Shown: positions 26,754-34,980 of the stretch, in pieces | Position numbering within the stretch: the stretch's first letter is position 1 | Layout: each line of letters begins with the position of its first letter | Assembly (NCBI GenBank): GCA_002686265.1 | Contig: NZBA01000111.1 | Span: 1-64,000, forward strand | Source: Planctomycetota bacterium | GTDB lineage: Bacteria > Planctomycetota > UBA1135 > GCA-002686595 | Direction of reading: 5' to 3' | DNA length: 64,000 nt | The notes under the pieces: model-generated | What the model was told of the DNA's origin: nothing | Database searches by the model: none | The model's input: the letters and a program-made list of their open reading frames with translations, nothing else | Translations under genes and position numbers: made by a program

Positions 26754-28952
26754 ATGATGCCCTCCACGACCCCCTCCCCCCCCTCCTCCGACGCCGCCGG
26801 GAGCCCTCCCACCGGCCCCACCCGGGTGGCACTGGTGGGCGCGGGGTTCATCGCCGCAGACCACCGCGAGATCTTGGCCGGCCTGGACGACGTGCGCTTG
26901 GTGGCCGTCTGCGACCCCGATCTGGCCCGTGCCCGGCGCCTGGCGGAGGCGGCCGGCGCCGGCCACGAGGTGGCCGCCGTGGCCGATGTGGCGGACCTGT
27001 CCGAGCTGGGCGTGGACGTCGCCCACGTGCTCGTCCCCCCCGACCTGCACGTTCCCCTGGCGCGGCGCCTGCTGGAGGCGGGCATCGGCGTCTTCCTCGA
27101 GAAGCCCGCGGCCCCGGCGGCGGCGCAGGCGCGCGAGCTGGGCGAGCTCGCCTGCGCCCGCGGCTTGGCCTTGGGGGTGAACCACAACCACGCCTTCCAC
27201 CCTGCCTTCACGCGTCTCGCCCAGCGAGTGCGGGCGGGCGAGATCGGACGGCTGGAGCACGTACGCGCCACCTGGAGCGTCCCACTCATGCAGCTCGATG
27301 CGGAGCAGTACTCGCACTGGATGTTCCGCGATCCCCGCCACATCGTCTTCGAGCAGGCGGTGCATCCCTTGAGCCAGGTACACACCCTGCTCGGGCGCGT
27401 GCTCTCCTGCCAGACCAGCGTCCTCAAGAGCCGCGAACTACTTCCGGGACAGGTGTTCCACGACTGCTGGGTGATCGCGGCACGCGCCGAGCGTGGCACG
27501 GCCGAAATCCACCTGGCCTTCGGTCAGGGTTTCACGCGCAGCACCCTGGAAGCCATCGGCTCCGACGGTTGCCTGGAGGCCGACTTCACCCACGACGCGG
27601 TCGCTGGCGAGAGCGCGACGCGCTGGCTCGATTTCTACAACTCCTACGCGGCCTCCGCCGGGCGCGGACGCAGCCTGCGGCGTGCGGCGCGCCGCGGCCT
27701 GTTCGGCTACCTCGCGGCCACCCTGGGCCTGCGTCCGCGAGCGGACGCGTTCTTCGTGGGCATGCGCGAGTCACTGTCTGCCTTCCACCGCGCCCTGCGC
27801 GCCGGCGAGCCCGCGCCTGTCGACGCACTCCGAGCCGGCGAGGTTCTCGACTGGTGCGAAGCCATCGCCGCCGGCGCCGCGGCCCCCGAACCGCCGCCGG
27901 CCGCACCCCTCGCGTCCGAGCCCGTGCGTCCCGGCGAGGTGGTCGTCCTGGGCGGGACGGGCTTCATCGGACAGCGCGTCGTCACCCGCCTGTTGGCCGC
28001 CCAGCGACCGGTGACCTGCATCGTCCGGCGTACGCACTCCCTGCCCGAGCACATCACCGAGGCCGCCCGCGACGGCCGCCTGCGCCTGGTGCGCGGGAGC
28101 CTCGAGGACACCGATGGCCTGGCGGAGAAGCTCGCCGGCGCCTGTGCCGTCGTGCACCTCGCGACCGGCGGCGGGGACACCTGGGAGGAGGTCACCCGCT
28201 CGATGGTCGACGGCACACGCGCGGTCGGCGAGGCCTGCCTGGCGGCGGGAGTGCCGCGGCTGCTGTACGTCTCCTCGATCGCCTCCCTCTACACCGGCCT
28301 CGACCTCGACGGAGAGCTCGACGACTCGACCGCCACCGACCCGCTCCCCGACGGGCGCTCGCTCTACTCGCGGGGCAAGATCGCCGCCGAAGCCGCCGTG
28401 CTCGAGCTGTTCGAGGAGCGCGGCTTGGGGGTCTGCATCCTGCGCCCGGGGATCGTCGTCGGCGCTGGGACGCCGATGCAGCACTCCGGCCTCGGCCTGT
28501 GGGTGCGCGACAGTCACTGCATCGGGTGGGGCCGGGGGAATCACCCGCTGCCGCTGGTGTGGGTCGAGGATGCGGCCGAGGCCATCGCGCGCGCCGCGAT
28601 GTTCGAGGGGACCGAGCTCGACGGGGTGGCCTTGAACCTCTGCGCTCGCGTTGCGCTCACCGCTTCGGAGATCGTCGCCGAGCTGGCGGCTTCGAGTGGG
28701 CGCGCCCTGGTCTTCCACCCTCGCTCCCTGGCGCTCTCCCAGGCCATGGAGGTCGGCAAGTGGTTCGTCAAGATCGCCGGCGGGCGGCGCGGGATTCCGT
28801 TCCCGTCCTGGCGCGACCTGTCCTCGCGCTCCCTCAGACCCGTGTTCACCTGCACCACCGCCCGGCGCCTGCTCGACTGGGAGCCGGTCGAGGAGCGCGA
28901 GGCCTTCCTGGACGCGACCGTGCGCATCCACGCCCCCGGCGGCGACGCCTGA
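26754..28952 (+). CDS. Gfo/Idh/MocA oxidoreductase fused to NAD-dependent epimerase/dehydratase
   Basis: At 732 residues the protein joins two sugar-modifying enzymes. Residues about 24-380 are a Gfo/Idh/MocA dehydrogenase, with VALVGAGFIAADH for NAD(P) binding and the EKP motif (K117). Residues about 394-732 are an extended SDR epimerase/dehydratase, with VVVLGGTGFIGQ near 396 and the catalytic YxxxK (Y538, K542 in YSRGK). The linker (380-392) is Pro/Ala-rich. Both halves keep their active-site motifs, so a two-step nucleotide-sugar conversion on one chain is likely, probably for surface glycans. A GT4 glycosyltransferase begins 3 bases after the stop. ATG at 26754 or 26757 may be used. Confidence 0.88.
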   Translation: MMPSTTPSPPSSDAAGSPPTGPTRVALVGAGFIAADHREILAGLDDVRLVAVCDPDLARARRLAEAAGAGHEVAAVADVADLSELGVDVAHVLVPPDLHVPLARRLLEAGIGVFLEKPAAPAAAQARELGELACARGLALGVNHNHAFHPAFTRLAQRVRAGEIGRLEHVRATWSVPLMQLDAEQYSHWMFRDPRHIVFEQAVHPLSQVHTLLGRVLSCQTSVLKSRELLPGQVFHDCWVIAARAERGTAEIHLAFGQGFTRSTLEAIGSDGCLEADFTHDAVAGESATRWLDFYNSYAASAGRGRSLRRAARRGLFGYLAATLGLRPRADAFFVGMRESLSAFHRALRAGEPAPVDALRAGEVLDWCEAIAAGAAAPEPPPAAPLASEPVRPGEVVVLGGTGFIGQRVVTRLLAAQRPVTCIVRRTHSLPEHITEAARDGRLRLVRGSLEDTDGLAEKLAGACAVVHLATGGGDTWEEVTRSMVDGTRAVGEACLAAGVPRLLYVSSIASLYTGLDLDGELDDSTATDPLPDGRSLYSRGKIAAEAAVLELFEERGLGVCILRPGIVVGAGTPMQHSGLGLWVRDSHCIGWGRGNHPLPLVWVEDAAEAIARAAMFEGTELDGVALNLCARVALTASEIVAELAASSGRALVFHPRSLALSQAMEVGKWFVKIAGGRRGIPFPSWRDLSSRSLRPVFTCTTARRLLDWEPVEEREAFLDATVRIHAPGGDA

Positions 28953-28955
28953 AGC

Positions 28956-30089
28956 ATGTCGCCCGCGCTGGATGCGCCCCACCTGCTGCACGTCTTCTCC
29001 ACCTTCGTTCCCGCCGGCCCGGAGCTGCGCACCGTGGCCCTGATCGACGCCCTCGGGGACGAGTTCCGCCACTCGATCCTGGCGGTGGACGGGCGCACCG
29101 ACGCCGCGGAGCGCCTCGGCGCCGACGCACCGGCACGGGTGCTCGAGAGCCTCCCGAGGGCGAGTACGCCCAAGACCGTGCGCGCCATGCGACGCCTGTT
29201 CGACGCGGTCGCACCCGACGCCGTCCTGACCTACAACTGGGGCGCCTTCGACGCGGTGCTGGCGGCCCGCAGCCAGGGCCGCGTCGTGCTGCACCACGAG
29301 GATGGCTTCGGCACCGACGAGGCGCACACCTTCAAGCGGCGGCGCGAGCTGGCGCGGCGCTGGGTCCTGCCCGGCGCGCACGGGGTCGTCGTGCCCTCAC
29401 GCGTGCTCCACCGGATCGCGCTCGAGCGCTGGAGGCTGCCCTCCGAGCGCGTTGCCCTCGTCCCCAACGGGGTCCGCGTCGAGGATTATCCCCGCACGGG
29501 AGAGGGCGCGCAGCTGCGATCCGAGCTGTCCATCCCGCCCTCCGCGCCGGTGGTCGGCCTGGTCGGGCACCTGCGACCCGTGAAGCACCCCACACGCTTC
29601 CTCGAGGCCTGCGCACGCGTCGATCCTTCCCTCGGCCTCGTGGCCGTGGTGGTCGGCGACGGCTCCGAGCGCGGGCGCCTCGAGGAGCTGGCGGGCACCC
29701 CCCCACTCGCCGGGCGCGTGCACCTCGTCGGGCACCGTGACGACCTGCCGCGCTGGTACGACCTGATGGACGTGTTCTGCCTGTCGTCCGACACCGAGCA
29801 GCTGCCGGTCGCCCTGCTCGAGGCGATGGCCTCCTCCCTCCCGGCGGTCTCGACCGACGTCGGCGACGTCGGCGCCGTGCTCGGCGAGGAGCAGGCCCGG
29901 TGGGTCGTGCCCCTCGCCGGCGCCGACACCGCCTCCGCTCTCGCCCGCGCCCTGGGCGAGCTGGCCGCCGATGCCGCCCTGCGCGGGCGCCTCGGCAAGG
30001 CGAACCGCGCCAAGGTGGAGCGCGACCACGACTTCACCCTGATGCTCGACACCTACCGCTCCCTGTACCACGACGCCGTGCGCGCCTGA
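28956..30089 (+). CDS. GT4-family glycosyltransferase
   Basis: This 377-residue protein has the GT-B fold of family 4 retaining glycosyltransferases. An N-terminal acceptor domain includes HVFSTFVPAGPE. The C-terminal donor-binding domain includes LVGHLRPVKHPTRFLEA, WYDLMDVFCLSSDTEQLPVALLEAMASSLPAVSTDVGDVGAVL (the E-x7-E region near residue 290). It begins 3 bases after the oxidoreductase-epimerase fusion and likely transfers a sugar made with it. The NUDIX gene follows. Confidence 0.9.
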   Translation: MSPALDAPHLLHVFSTFVPAGPELRTVALIDALGDEFRHSILAVDGRTDAAERLGADAPARVLESLPRASTPKTVRAMRRLFDAVAPDAVLTYNWGAFDAVLAARSQGRVVLHHEDGFGTDEAHTFKRRRELARRWVLPGAHGVVVPSRVLHRIALERWRLPSERVALVPNGVRVEDYPRTGEGAQLRSELSIPPSAPVVGLVGHLRPVKHPTRFLEACARVDPSLGLVAVVVGDGSERGRLEELAGTPPLAGRVHLVGHRDDLPRWYDLMDVFCLSSDTEQLPVALLEAMASSLPAVSTDVGDVGAVLGEEQARWVVPLAGADTASALARALGELAADAALRGRLGKANRAKVERDHDFTLMLDTYRSLYHDAVRA

Positions 30090-30130
30090 GCCGGCACGGC
30101 CGGCTCTCCCGACCTTCCACCCGACCGACC

Positions 30131-30718
30131 ATGACCGCCCCGAGCGACGCCGCGCCGCAGGACCCTCCTCCCTTCCCGCCCTTCGGCGTACTGGCGAGCG
30201 AACGTATCTACGCCTCGCCCTGGTGCGGCCTGCGGCGCGACACCGTGCGCCTGCCCGACGGCTCCCAGGGCGAGCACCACGTGTTCGAGATCTCCGACGC
30301 GGTGGTCGTCGTGCCCCGGCTCCCCGGCGGTGAGCTCGTCCTGATCGGCCAATACCGCTACCCGCACGGCAAGACCCACTGGGAGCTGCCCGCCGGGCGC
30401 ATGGATGCCGACGAGACGCCGCTGGCGGCGGCCGAGCGTGAGTTGATGGAGGAGACCGGCCACCGCGCCGGACGCTGGGTCGCCCTCCCGGGCTTCTACC
30501 CGACCAACGGCATCAGCCCTCACTACGCCCACGCCTGGATGGCGCTGGACTGCGAGCGCGTGGCCGAAGCGAGCCCGGAAGCCTCCGAGCAGATCCTGGT
30601 GCGCACCTTCCCTCGAACACAGGTCGAGGCCCTGCTCGACGCCGGCCTGCTCGCTGACGGATTCACAGCCATCGCCTTGATGTACGCCCTACGCTGGAGC
30701 GACGCCGGGCGGCTCTAG
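30131..30718 (+). CDS. NUDIX hydrolase, ADP-sugar type
   Basis: This 195-residue protein contains a complete NUDIX box near residues 87-110 (GRMDADETPLAAAERELMEETGH), fitting G-x5-E-x7-R-E-x2-E-E-x-G. It also has the GQYRYPHGKTHWELPAG lead-in common in ADP-ribose/ADP-sugar pyrophosphatases. It hydrolyses a nucleoside diphosphate linked to another group. The gene is 41 bases after the glycosyltransferase on the same strand, which suggests recycling or control of nucleotide sugars. The next gene is convergent. Confidence 0.88.
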   Translation: MTAPSDAAPQDPPPFPPFGVLASERIYASPWCGLRRDTVRLPDGSQGEHHVFEISDAVVVVPRLPGGELVLIGQYRYPHGKTHWELPAGRMDADETPLAAAERELMEETGHRAGRWVALPGFYPTNGISPHYAHAWMALDCERVAEASPEASEQILVRTFPRTQVEALLDAGLLADGFTAIALMYALRWSDAGRL

Positions 30719-30759
30719 CCGCCCGTTGGCGTTTCTCTTGCGGGGCTGCCGGGCGCGCC

Positions 30760-32496
30760 TCAGCGCAGATCGTAGAGCCCCAGCCAGGGCCCAGGGCGTC
30801 GCACGCGCCACAGGTCGACCAGGGGAAAGCGCAGGTCGGTGGGCAGGCGCGCATGTCGGGTGCGCGCGTCGCCGGAGGAGGGGTCGATCACCCACTCGGC
30901 GCTGCGGCCCGCGATCACAGCCGAGAGGGCGTGGTGCTCGGGATCGCCTGGCGAGCGGTCCACGAACAGGAGGTGCGTGACCCCGAGGGCCATGAGCAGC
31001 TCCGCCGGCCCGCCTCCCTCGCCCGCGAGCTCGGCCGCGTGCTCGCGCAGCTCGACGGTCCCCTCGCGTTCGTCGAAGGACAGCAGGTCCTCGAGGCGCA
31101 CGGCGTCCACCCCGTCGGCGGTGTCCGCCGCCGCCGCCAGGCGCGTGCGCCGGTGGGCCTCGCGAGTCGTCAGCTCGCGCCAGGAGGCCAAGCGATCGAG
31201 GCTCGCGAGGTTCAAGTCCGCCGTCGGTCCGTAGCGGTCGACGGCCAGGAGTGCGCCCGCGGGCAGGGACTGGGCCAGGGTTCGCTCGGCTTCGGCGCGC
31301 GTGTCCTCGCTCCCCAAGACGTGCACCAGCCGCAAGCTGGCGACCAGGGGCGACGCCAGCAAGACCAACAGCGCCAGCCGCGCCCCGCGCCCGCCGCCGG
31401 CGAGGCGTTCGGCGGCGAAGCCGGCTGGAATCGCCAGCAGGACCGCCAGGGGCAGTAGGTACCGCACGTGGTCGTTCTCGAGGCTCATGAAGAACCCCGC
31501 CCAGGCCAGGCCGAACAGGGCGCAAGGCCGGGCACCGGGCGAGCGCAAGGCCCCGACCACACCCGCCGCGGCGAGGATCCACAGGGCCGGATCGTAGCCG
31601 AAGGCCGCCGCCAACTGACGCCCGACCGACTCCCACCGGAAGGCGAGCAGGATCCCCTGTCCGCCGACGCTGAAGTCGGAAGCCGCGCCACCGACGACGC
31701 CCGCGCTCGGCGTGCTGCCGTGCACGAGCAGGTAGGGATGGCCGAGGAGCAGGGCGACGAGGCCGAATGCGGTGACGCAGGCCAAGCCGTGGGACGCCCG
31801 GCGCCCCAGGTCCCTCGCGCGCCAGCCCACGGGAGCGGCGAGCCAGGCGAAGGCACCGATCCCCAGGGTCGCCAGGCCGGCCTGGTGGGTGGCAAAGGCC
31901 AAGCCGCAGGCCGCGCCGCAAGCACCCAGGGTCCGCACCCGCGGGGTCCGCTGGTAGGCGCTCGCCGGCCACAGGGCCAAGGCCATGAAGAAGACCAGCG
32001 GGATCCAGGGGCGCTCCTGGACGGAGAAGTGGACGTGCAGGACGCCCACTCCGACCAGCCAGGCGGCCACCCAGGCTCCGCGCTTCAGGCCGACCTCGCG
32101 GGCGACGCGCAGGACGATCCAGGGGGTCAGAGCGCCGAAGAGGGCGACCAGCAGGCGCGCCAGCAGGTGCACGCCGGCCGGTTCGGCCAGCACGTGCTCC
32201 GCGAACTCCTCCGCGCCGCTCCACGAGCCGTCGACACATCCAAAGGCGAAGTGGGCGCCGAACACGCCGACGAGCATGTACGGCATCAGGTTCGGATAGG
32301 TCGAGTAGCGCGCGACCGGCGGTATGGGATCGCGGTCGCGCGCCATGCCGAGGGCCGCGCGCACGGCGTGGGTGTCGGGGACGTAGTTTCGCGGCAGACC
32401 GTGATCCACGGCCGCCAGGCGCAGGAACAAGGGCAACACGAACAGCACCACGAGGCCCGCCAGGGTCAGAGTCCGCGGTCTGTCCTTGGGCATCAT
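30760..32496 (-). CDS. GT39-like integral membrane glycosyltransferase
   Basis: The 578-residue protein has about ten membrane helices (for example LTLAGLVVLFVLPLFLRLA, LLARLLVALFGALTPWIVL, ACVTAFGLVALLLGHPYLL). The acidic first loop carries PDTHAV after the first helix, the typical location of the catalytic aspartate in GT-C transferases. These use polyprenyl-phosphate sugars at the outside of the membrane to glycosylate proteins or lipids. It is convergent with the NUDIX gene, close to the sugar gene cluster, and could export the same glycan. The target is unknown. Confidence 0.75.
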   Translation of the reverse strand: MMPKDRPRTLTLAGLVVLFVLPLFLRLAAVDHGLPRNYVPDTHAVRAALGMARDRDPIPPVARYSTYPNLMPYMLVGVFGAHFAFGCVDGSWSGAEEFAEHVLAEPAGVHLLARLLVALFGALTPWIVLRVAREVGLKRGAWVAAWLVGVGVLHVHFSVQERPWIPLVFFMALALWPASAYQRTPRVRTLGACGAACGLAFATHQAGLATLGIGAFAWLAAPVGWRARDLGRRASHGLACVTAFGLVALLLGHPYLLVHGSTPSAGVVGGAASDFSVGGQGILLAFRWESVGRQLAAAFGYDPALWILAAAGVVGALRSPGARPCALFGLAWAGFFMSLENDHVRYLLPLAVLLAIPAGFAAERLAGGGRGARLALLVLLASPLVASLRLVHVLGSEDTRAEAERTLAQSLPAGALLAVDRYGPTADLNLASLDRLASWRELTTREAHRRTRLAAAADTADGVDAVRLEDLLSFDEREGTVELREHAAELAGEGGGPAELLMALGVTHLLFVDRSPGDPEHHALSAVIAGRSAEWVIDPSSGDARTRHARLPTDLRFPLVDLWRVRRPGPWLGLYDLR

Positions 32497-32573
32497 CGGC
32501 GGCGCACTCCCCGCGCAGGTTCGCGGGCGCGGGTGGTCTTGGCACCGACACTCTCTATCGGGTCACCGTCCAT

Positions 32574-34127
32574 TCAGGCTTCGGGGTCGATCTCGAAGCG
32601 TTGCAGGAAGTCGTCGGTGGCCTCGACGTCCTCGAGCTTGGTGATCAACAGCTCCATCGCCTCCATGAAGTTCATCTTCAACAACACGCGGCGCAAGGTC
32701 GTGACGCGTTTGTGCTTCTTGCTCGAGAGGAGCTTCTCCTCCTTGCGCGTGCCCGACTTCTCGATGTCGATGGCCGGGAAGATGCGACGGTCGGCGAGCT
32801 TGCGCGAGAGCACGAGCTCCATGTTGCCGGTGCCCTTGAACTCCTCGAAGATCATCTGGTCCATGCGGCTGCCAGTATCCACGAGGGTAGTACCGAGGAT
32901 CGTCAGGCTGCCCGCGGTCTCGGTGTTGCGCGCGCTGCCGAAGATCTGGCGCGGGCGCTCCATGGCGCGCGAGTCGAGGCCGCCGGACATGGTGCGGCCG
33001 CTGCCACCGGTGTGGTTGTTGTAGGCCCGCGCCAGGCGCGTGATCGAGTCGAGGATCAGAACGACGTCCTCTCCCAGCTCCACCAGGCGCTGGCAGCGCT
33101 TCCAAACGGCCTCCGCCAGCTGAACGTGGTTCTTGGGCGTCTCGTCACTGGTGGAAACGAACACCTGCCCCGCGCACTTGCGCACCCATTCGGTGGCCTC
33201 CTCGGGGCGCTCGTCCACCAGGAGCACCATCAGGTGCACGTCCGGGTAGGCGAGTTCGACGCCCTTGGCGAACTGGCGCATGAGGGTCGTCTTGCCCGTG
33301 CGCGGCGCGGCGACGATCAGGCCGCGCTGGCCGCGGCCGATGGGTGCGATGATGTCGACGATGCGCATCGAAACGTCATCGGTGACGTTGCCGACCTCGT
33401 AGTGGAAATCGGGGTCGATCGAAGTGAGGCTCTTGAAACCCGCCAGGTTGGCGTGTTCCTTGGGGGGTGCATCGTCCACGGTCAAGACGTCGAGCAGCTG
33501 GTGCTTGTGCTTCTTGCCCTTGCCCAGGTGGCCGCTGACGATCGCGCCGTCACGCAGCTTGTGTTTCTGGATCAGGTGCTGAGCGACGAAGATGTCCTGT
33601 CGCCCGGGCATGAACTGGGCCTCCCGGCGGCGCAAGGTGCCGTAGCCTCCCTTCTCGGCGATGAACATGCCCTCACCGACGGCCGCCTCGGCGGCCTTGG
33701 CGGGCTTGGCGGGCGAGCCCTCGCCGCGTTCCGCCTTGCCTCCGTGCCCCTCTCCTCCGCTCCGGCTCTCCTCGCCCGAGCGCTCCTCGCCACCCTTGCG
33801 ACCCCGGCGGCGCCGACGCCCGCCGCGTCGGGAGCCGCCGCGCCGGCGCTGGGGTTTGCGCCAGTCCTTGCGCTCCCCGTCCGCGCCGGCATCGCCCGAA
33901 TGAGTATCGCCCGCATCGGTATCGCCCGCGTCGGTATCGCCCGGATGAGCATCGCCCGAGCCGCCGTTCCCGCCGTCCGGCCGCGCGGCGGGTCGGTCGC
34001 CGGCGGCGGGCGCGCCGTTCTCGGAGCCCTTGGCGTCGCTCGCCTCCCGGCGGCTGCGCTTCTTTCTCTTGCGCCGCGCGCGGGTCTTGGCGCCTTCGGG
34101 CGTGGAGCCGTCGTCGGGGCGTTCCAT
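32574..34127 (-). CDS. rho: Transcription termination factor Rho with basic/Gly-Asp-rich N-terminal extension
   Basis: The C-terminal 370 residues are canonical Rho: an RNA-binding region (VSGHLGKGKKHKHQLLDVLTVD), Walker A (AAPRTGKTTLM), Walker B (VVLILDSITRLARAYN) and the R-loop/secondary-site region (GSARNTETAGS). The first 150 residues are low-complexity. They begin with an Arg/Lys-rich segment, then five Gly-Asp pentad repeats, then a second Arg/Gly-rich segment. Long charged N-terminal insertions are known in high-GC Rho proteins and can bind RNA. The ATG at 34127 is preferred; the exact start is uncertain. The upstream 675-base leader contains repeats and a possible leader peptide. Rho would be a hexameric ATP-driven RNA translocase. 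Confidence 0.93.
   Translation of the reverse strand: MERPDDGSTPEGAKTRARRKRKKRSRREASDAKGSENGAPAAGDRPAARPDGGNGGSGDAHPGDTDAGDTDAGDTHSGDAGADGERKDWRKPQRRRGGSRRGGRRRRRGRKGGEERSGEESRSGGEGHGGKAERGEGSPAKPAKAAEAAVGEGMFIAEKGGYGTLRRREAQFMPGRQDIFVAQHLIQKHKLRDGAIVSGHLGKGKKHKHQLLDVLTVDDAPPKEHANLAGFKSLTSIDPDFHYEVGNVTDDVSMRIVDIIAPIGRGQRGLIVAAPRTGKTTLMRQFAKGVELAYPDVHLMVLLVDERPEEATEWVRKCAGQVFVSTSDETPKNHVQLAEAVWKRCQRLVELGEDVVLILDSITRLARAYNNHTGGSGRTMSGGLDSRAMERPRQIFGSARNTETAGSLTILGTTLVDTGSRMDQMIFEEFKGTGNMELVLSRKLADRRIFPAIDIEKSGTRKEEKLLSSKKHKRVTTLRRVLLKMNFMEAMELLITKLEDVEATDDFLQRFEIDPEA
33889..33963. repeat. 15-base tandem repeat within rho
   Basis: Five head-to-tail 15-base units (consensus GTATCGCCCGNATSR on the plus strand) encode Gly-Asp-(Ala/Thr)-x-x pentapeptides in the Rho N-terminal extension. 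Being in frame, copy-number changes would alter the acidic segment without disrupting the core. Confidence 0.8.
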
Positions 34128-34401
34128 CGCCCCAAAGGGCAGGGACTCGGAAGAGGTCGGTGTGTGTTCCTTGGATGCCAAGGGAATCCTCTGGCTGTCG
34201 TTCTGGGCCACCGCGGAGGGCGGCCTCGTTGCGAGAGAGGGCTCATCGCGGACGGTCCGCGGTGCCCATCGGTCAGTTCCCGCCGACCGTGGCGTTCCAA
34301 CGCCCTGGACGAAAGGGAGGGGCGCGCCTGTTCGCACGCCTGACGGAAGGCGGATCGGGCGAGGCGAGCGGCTCGCCTCCGGTTTCGAGGGGTCCGATTC
34401 C

Positions 34402-34545
34402 TCAGGGTTCGTAGGAGCTGTCGCGGCCTCGCCGCACCCCGATTCGACCGAACCCCGTGAGCACCCGGCCCGGTACGGCTGACCTGCGGAAGCTACCGCA
34501 GCGCCATACGCGAGACCACGGGAAACCCGCGATCTCCGTCGTCAT
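34402..34545 (-). CDS. Possible leader peptide upstream of rho
   Basis: A 47-codon reading frame starts with ATG at 34545, preceded at good spacing by GGGGAGAG, one of the stronger ribosome binding sites in the area. The product (starting MTTEIAGFPWSRVWR) resembles no known family. Because it is upstream of rho on the same strand, it could work like the rho leader peptide of enterobacteria. It may equally be a chance ORF. Confidence 0.25.
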   Translation of the reverse strand: MTTEIAGFPWSRVWRCGSFRRSAVPGRVLTGFGRIGVRRGRDSSYEP

Positions 34546-34655
34546 TGTACTCTCCCCGGTGCGCGGCGCGAACATCCTCGAGGCTCGCGATGAAAAAAAC
34601 CGGCCCGCCCCCGCCCGAGCACTCGCCCAAGCACCTTCAGCGGCGCGGCGCCTGA

Positions 34656-34703
34656 GATAGCACCGCCCTCCGATAGCACCGCCCTCCGATAGCACCGCCC
34701 TCG
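34656..34703. repeat. Three 16-base tandem repeats in rho leader
   Basis: GATAGCACCGCCCTCC occurs three times head to tail (34656, 34672, 34688), with one change in the last base of the third copy. The array lies 100 bases past the tRNA-Pro 3' end and about 530 bases before the rho start. It may be a regulator binding array, or repeated RNA-binding sites in the transcript. Confidence 0.8.
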
Positions 34704-34801
34704 CGAAAGAACCGCGCGATCGACTGCGTGCCCCCCCCCGGGCGGCGTGCCGGCCTCGGGCGGGCGGGATCCTGCCCGCGGGTCGCTCTCCGACGGGAGG
34801 A

Positions 34802-34878
34802 TGGTCGGGGTGAGAGGATTTGAACCTCCGACCTCTGCGTCCCGAACGCAGCGCTCTACCAAGCTGAGCCACACCCCG
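34802..34878 (-). tRNA. tRNA-Pro (anticodon CGG)
   Basis: A complete 77-base cloverleaf on the minus strand: acceptor arms CGGGGTG and CACCCCG pair fully, the anticodon stem CTGCG/CGCAG encloses the loop TTCGGGA with anticodon CGG, and the T arm carries GGTTCAAATCC. The genome encodes the 3' CCA (34802-34804). It reads CCG proline codons, which are common in such GC-rich genes. Confidence 0.96.
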
Positions 34879-34980
34879 CTCCCGCCTTGCGGGCGGGAAG
34901 CCGCCATCGGCAGGGGGAAGACGATAGGCCCAGACGCACAGGCCGTCAAGCACCCTCCGGCGCGGTCGCCGAGCGGGGCT

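Larger units (their letters stand above)
34128..34801. other. Long rho leader / tRNA 3' region
   Basis: This 674-base stretch lies between the rho start and the tRNA-Pro gene, both on the minus strand. It contains three tandem 16-base repeats (34656-34703), a short possible leader ORF (34402-34545) and a run of seven T (minus strand) at 34593-34599. The T run could terminate the tRNA transcript, though only a short stem precedes it. The remainder shows no coding signal. A long leader would suit autoregulated rho. Confidence 0.5.

Noticed and set aside
34656..34703. CRISPR array
   Set aside because: The repeat units are only 16 bases, directly abutting with no spacers, and only three copies are present.
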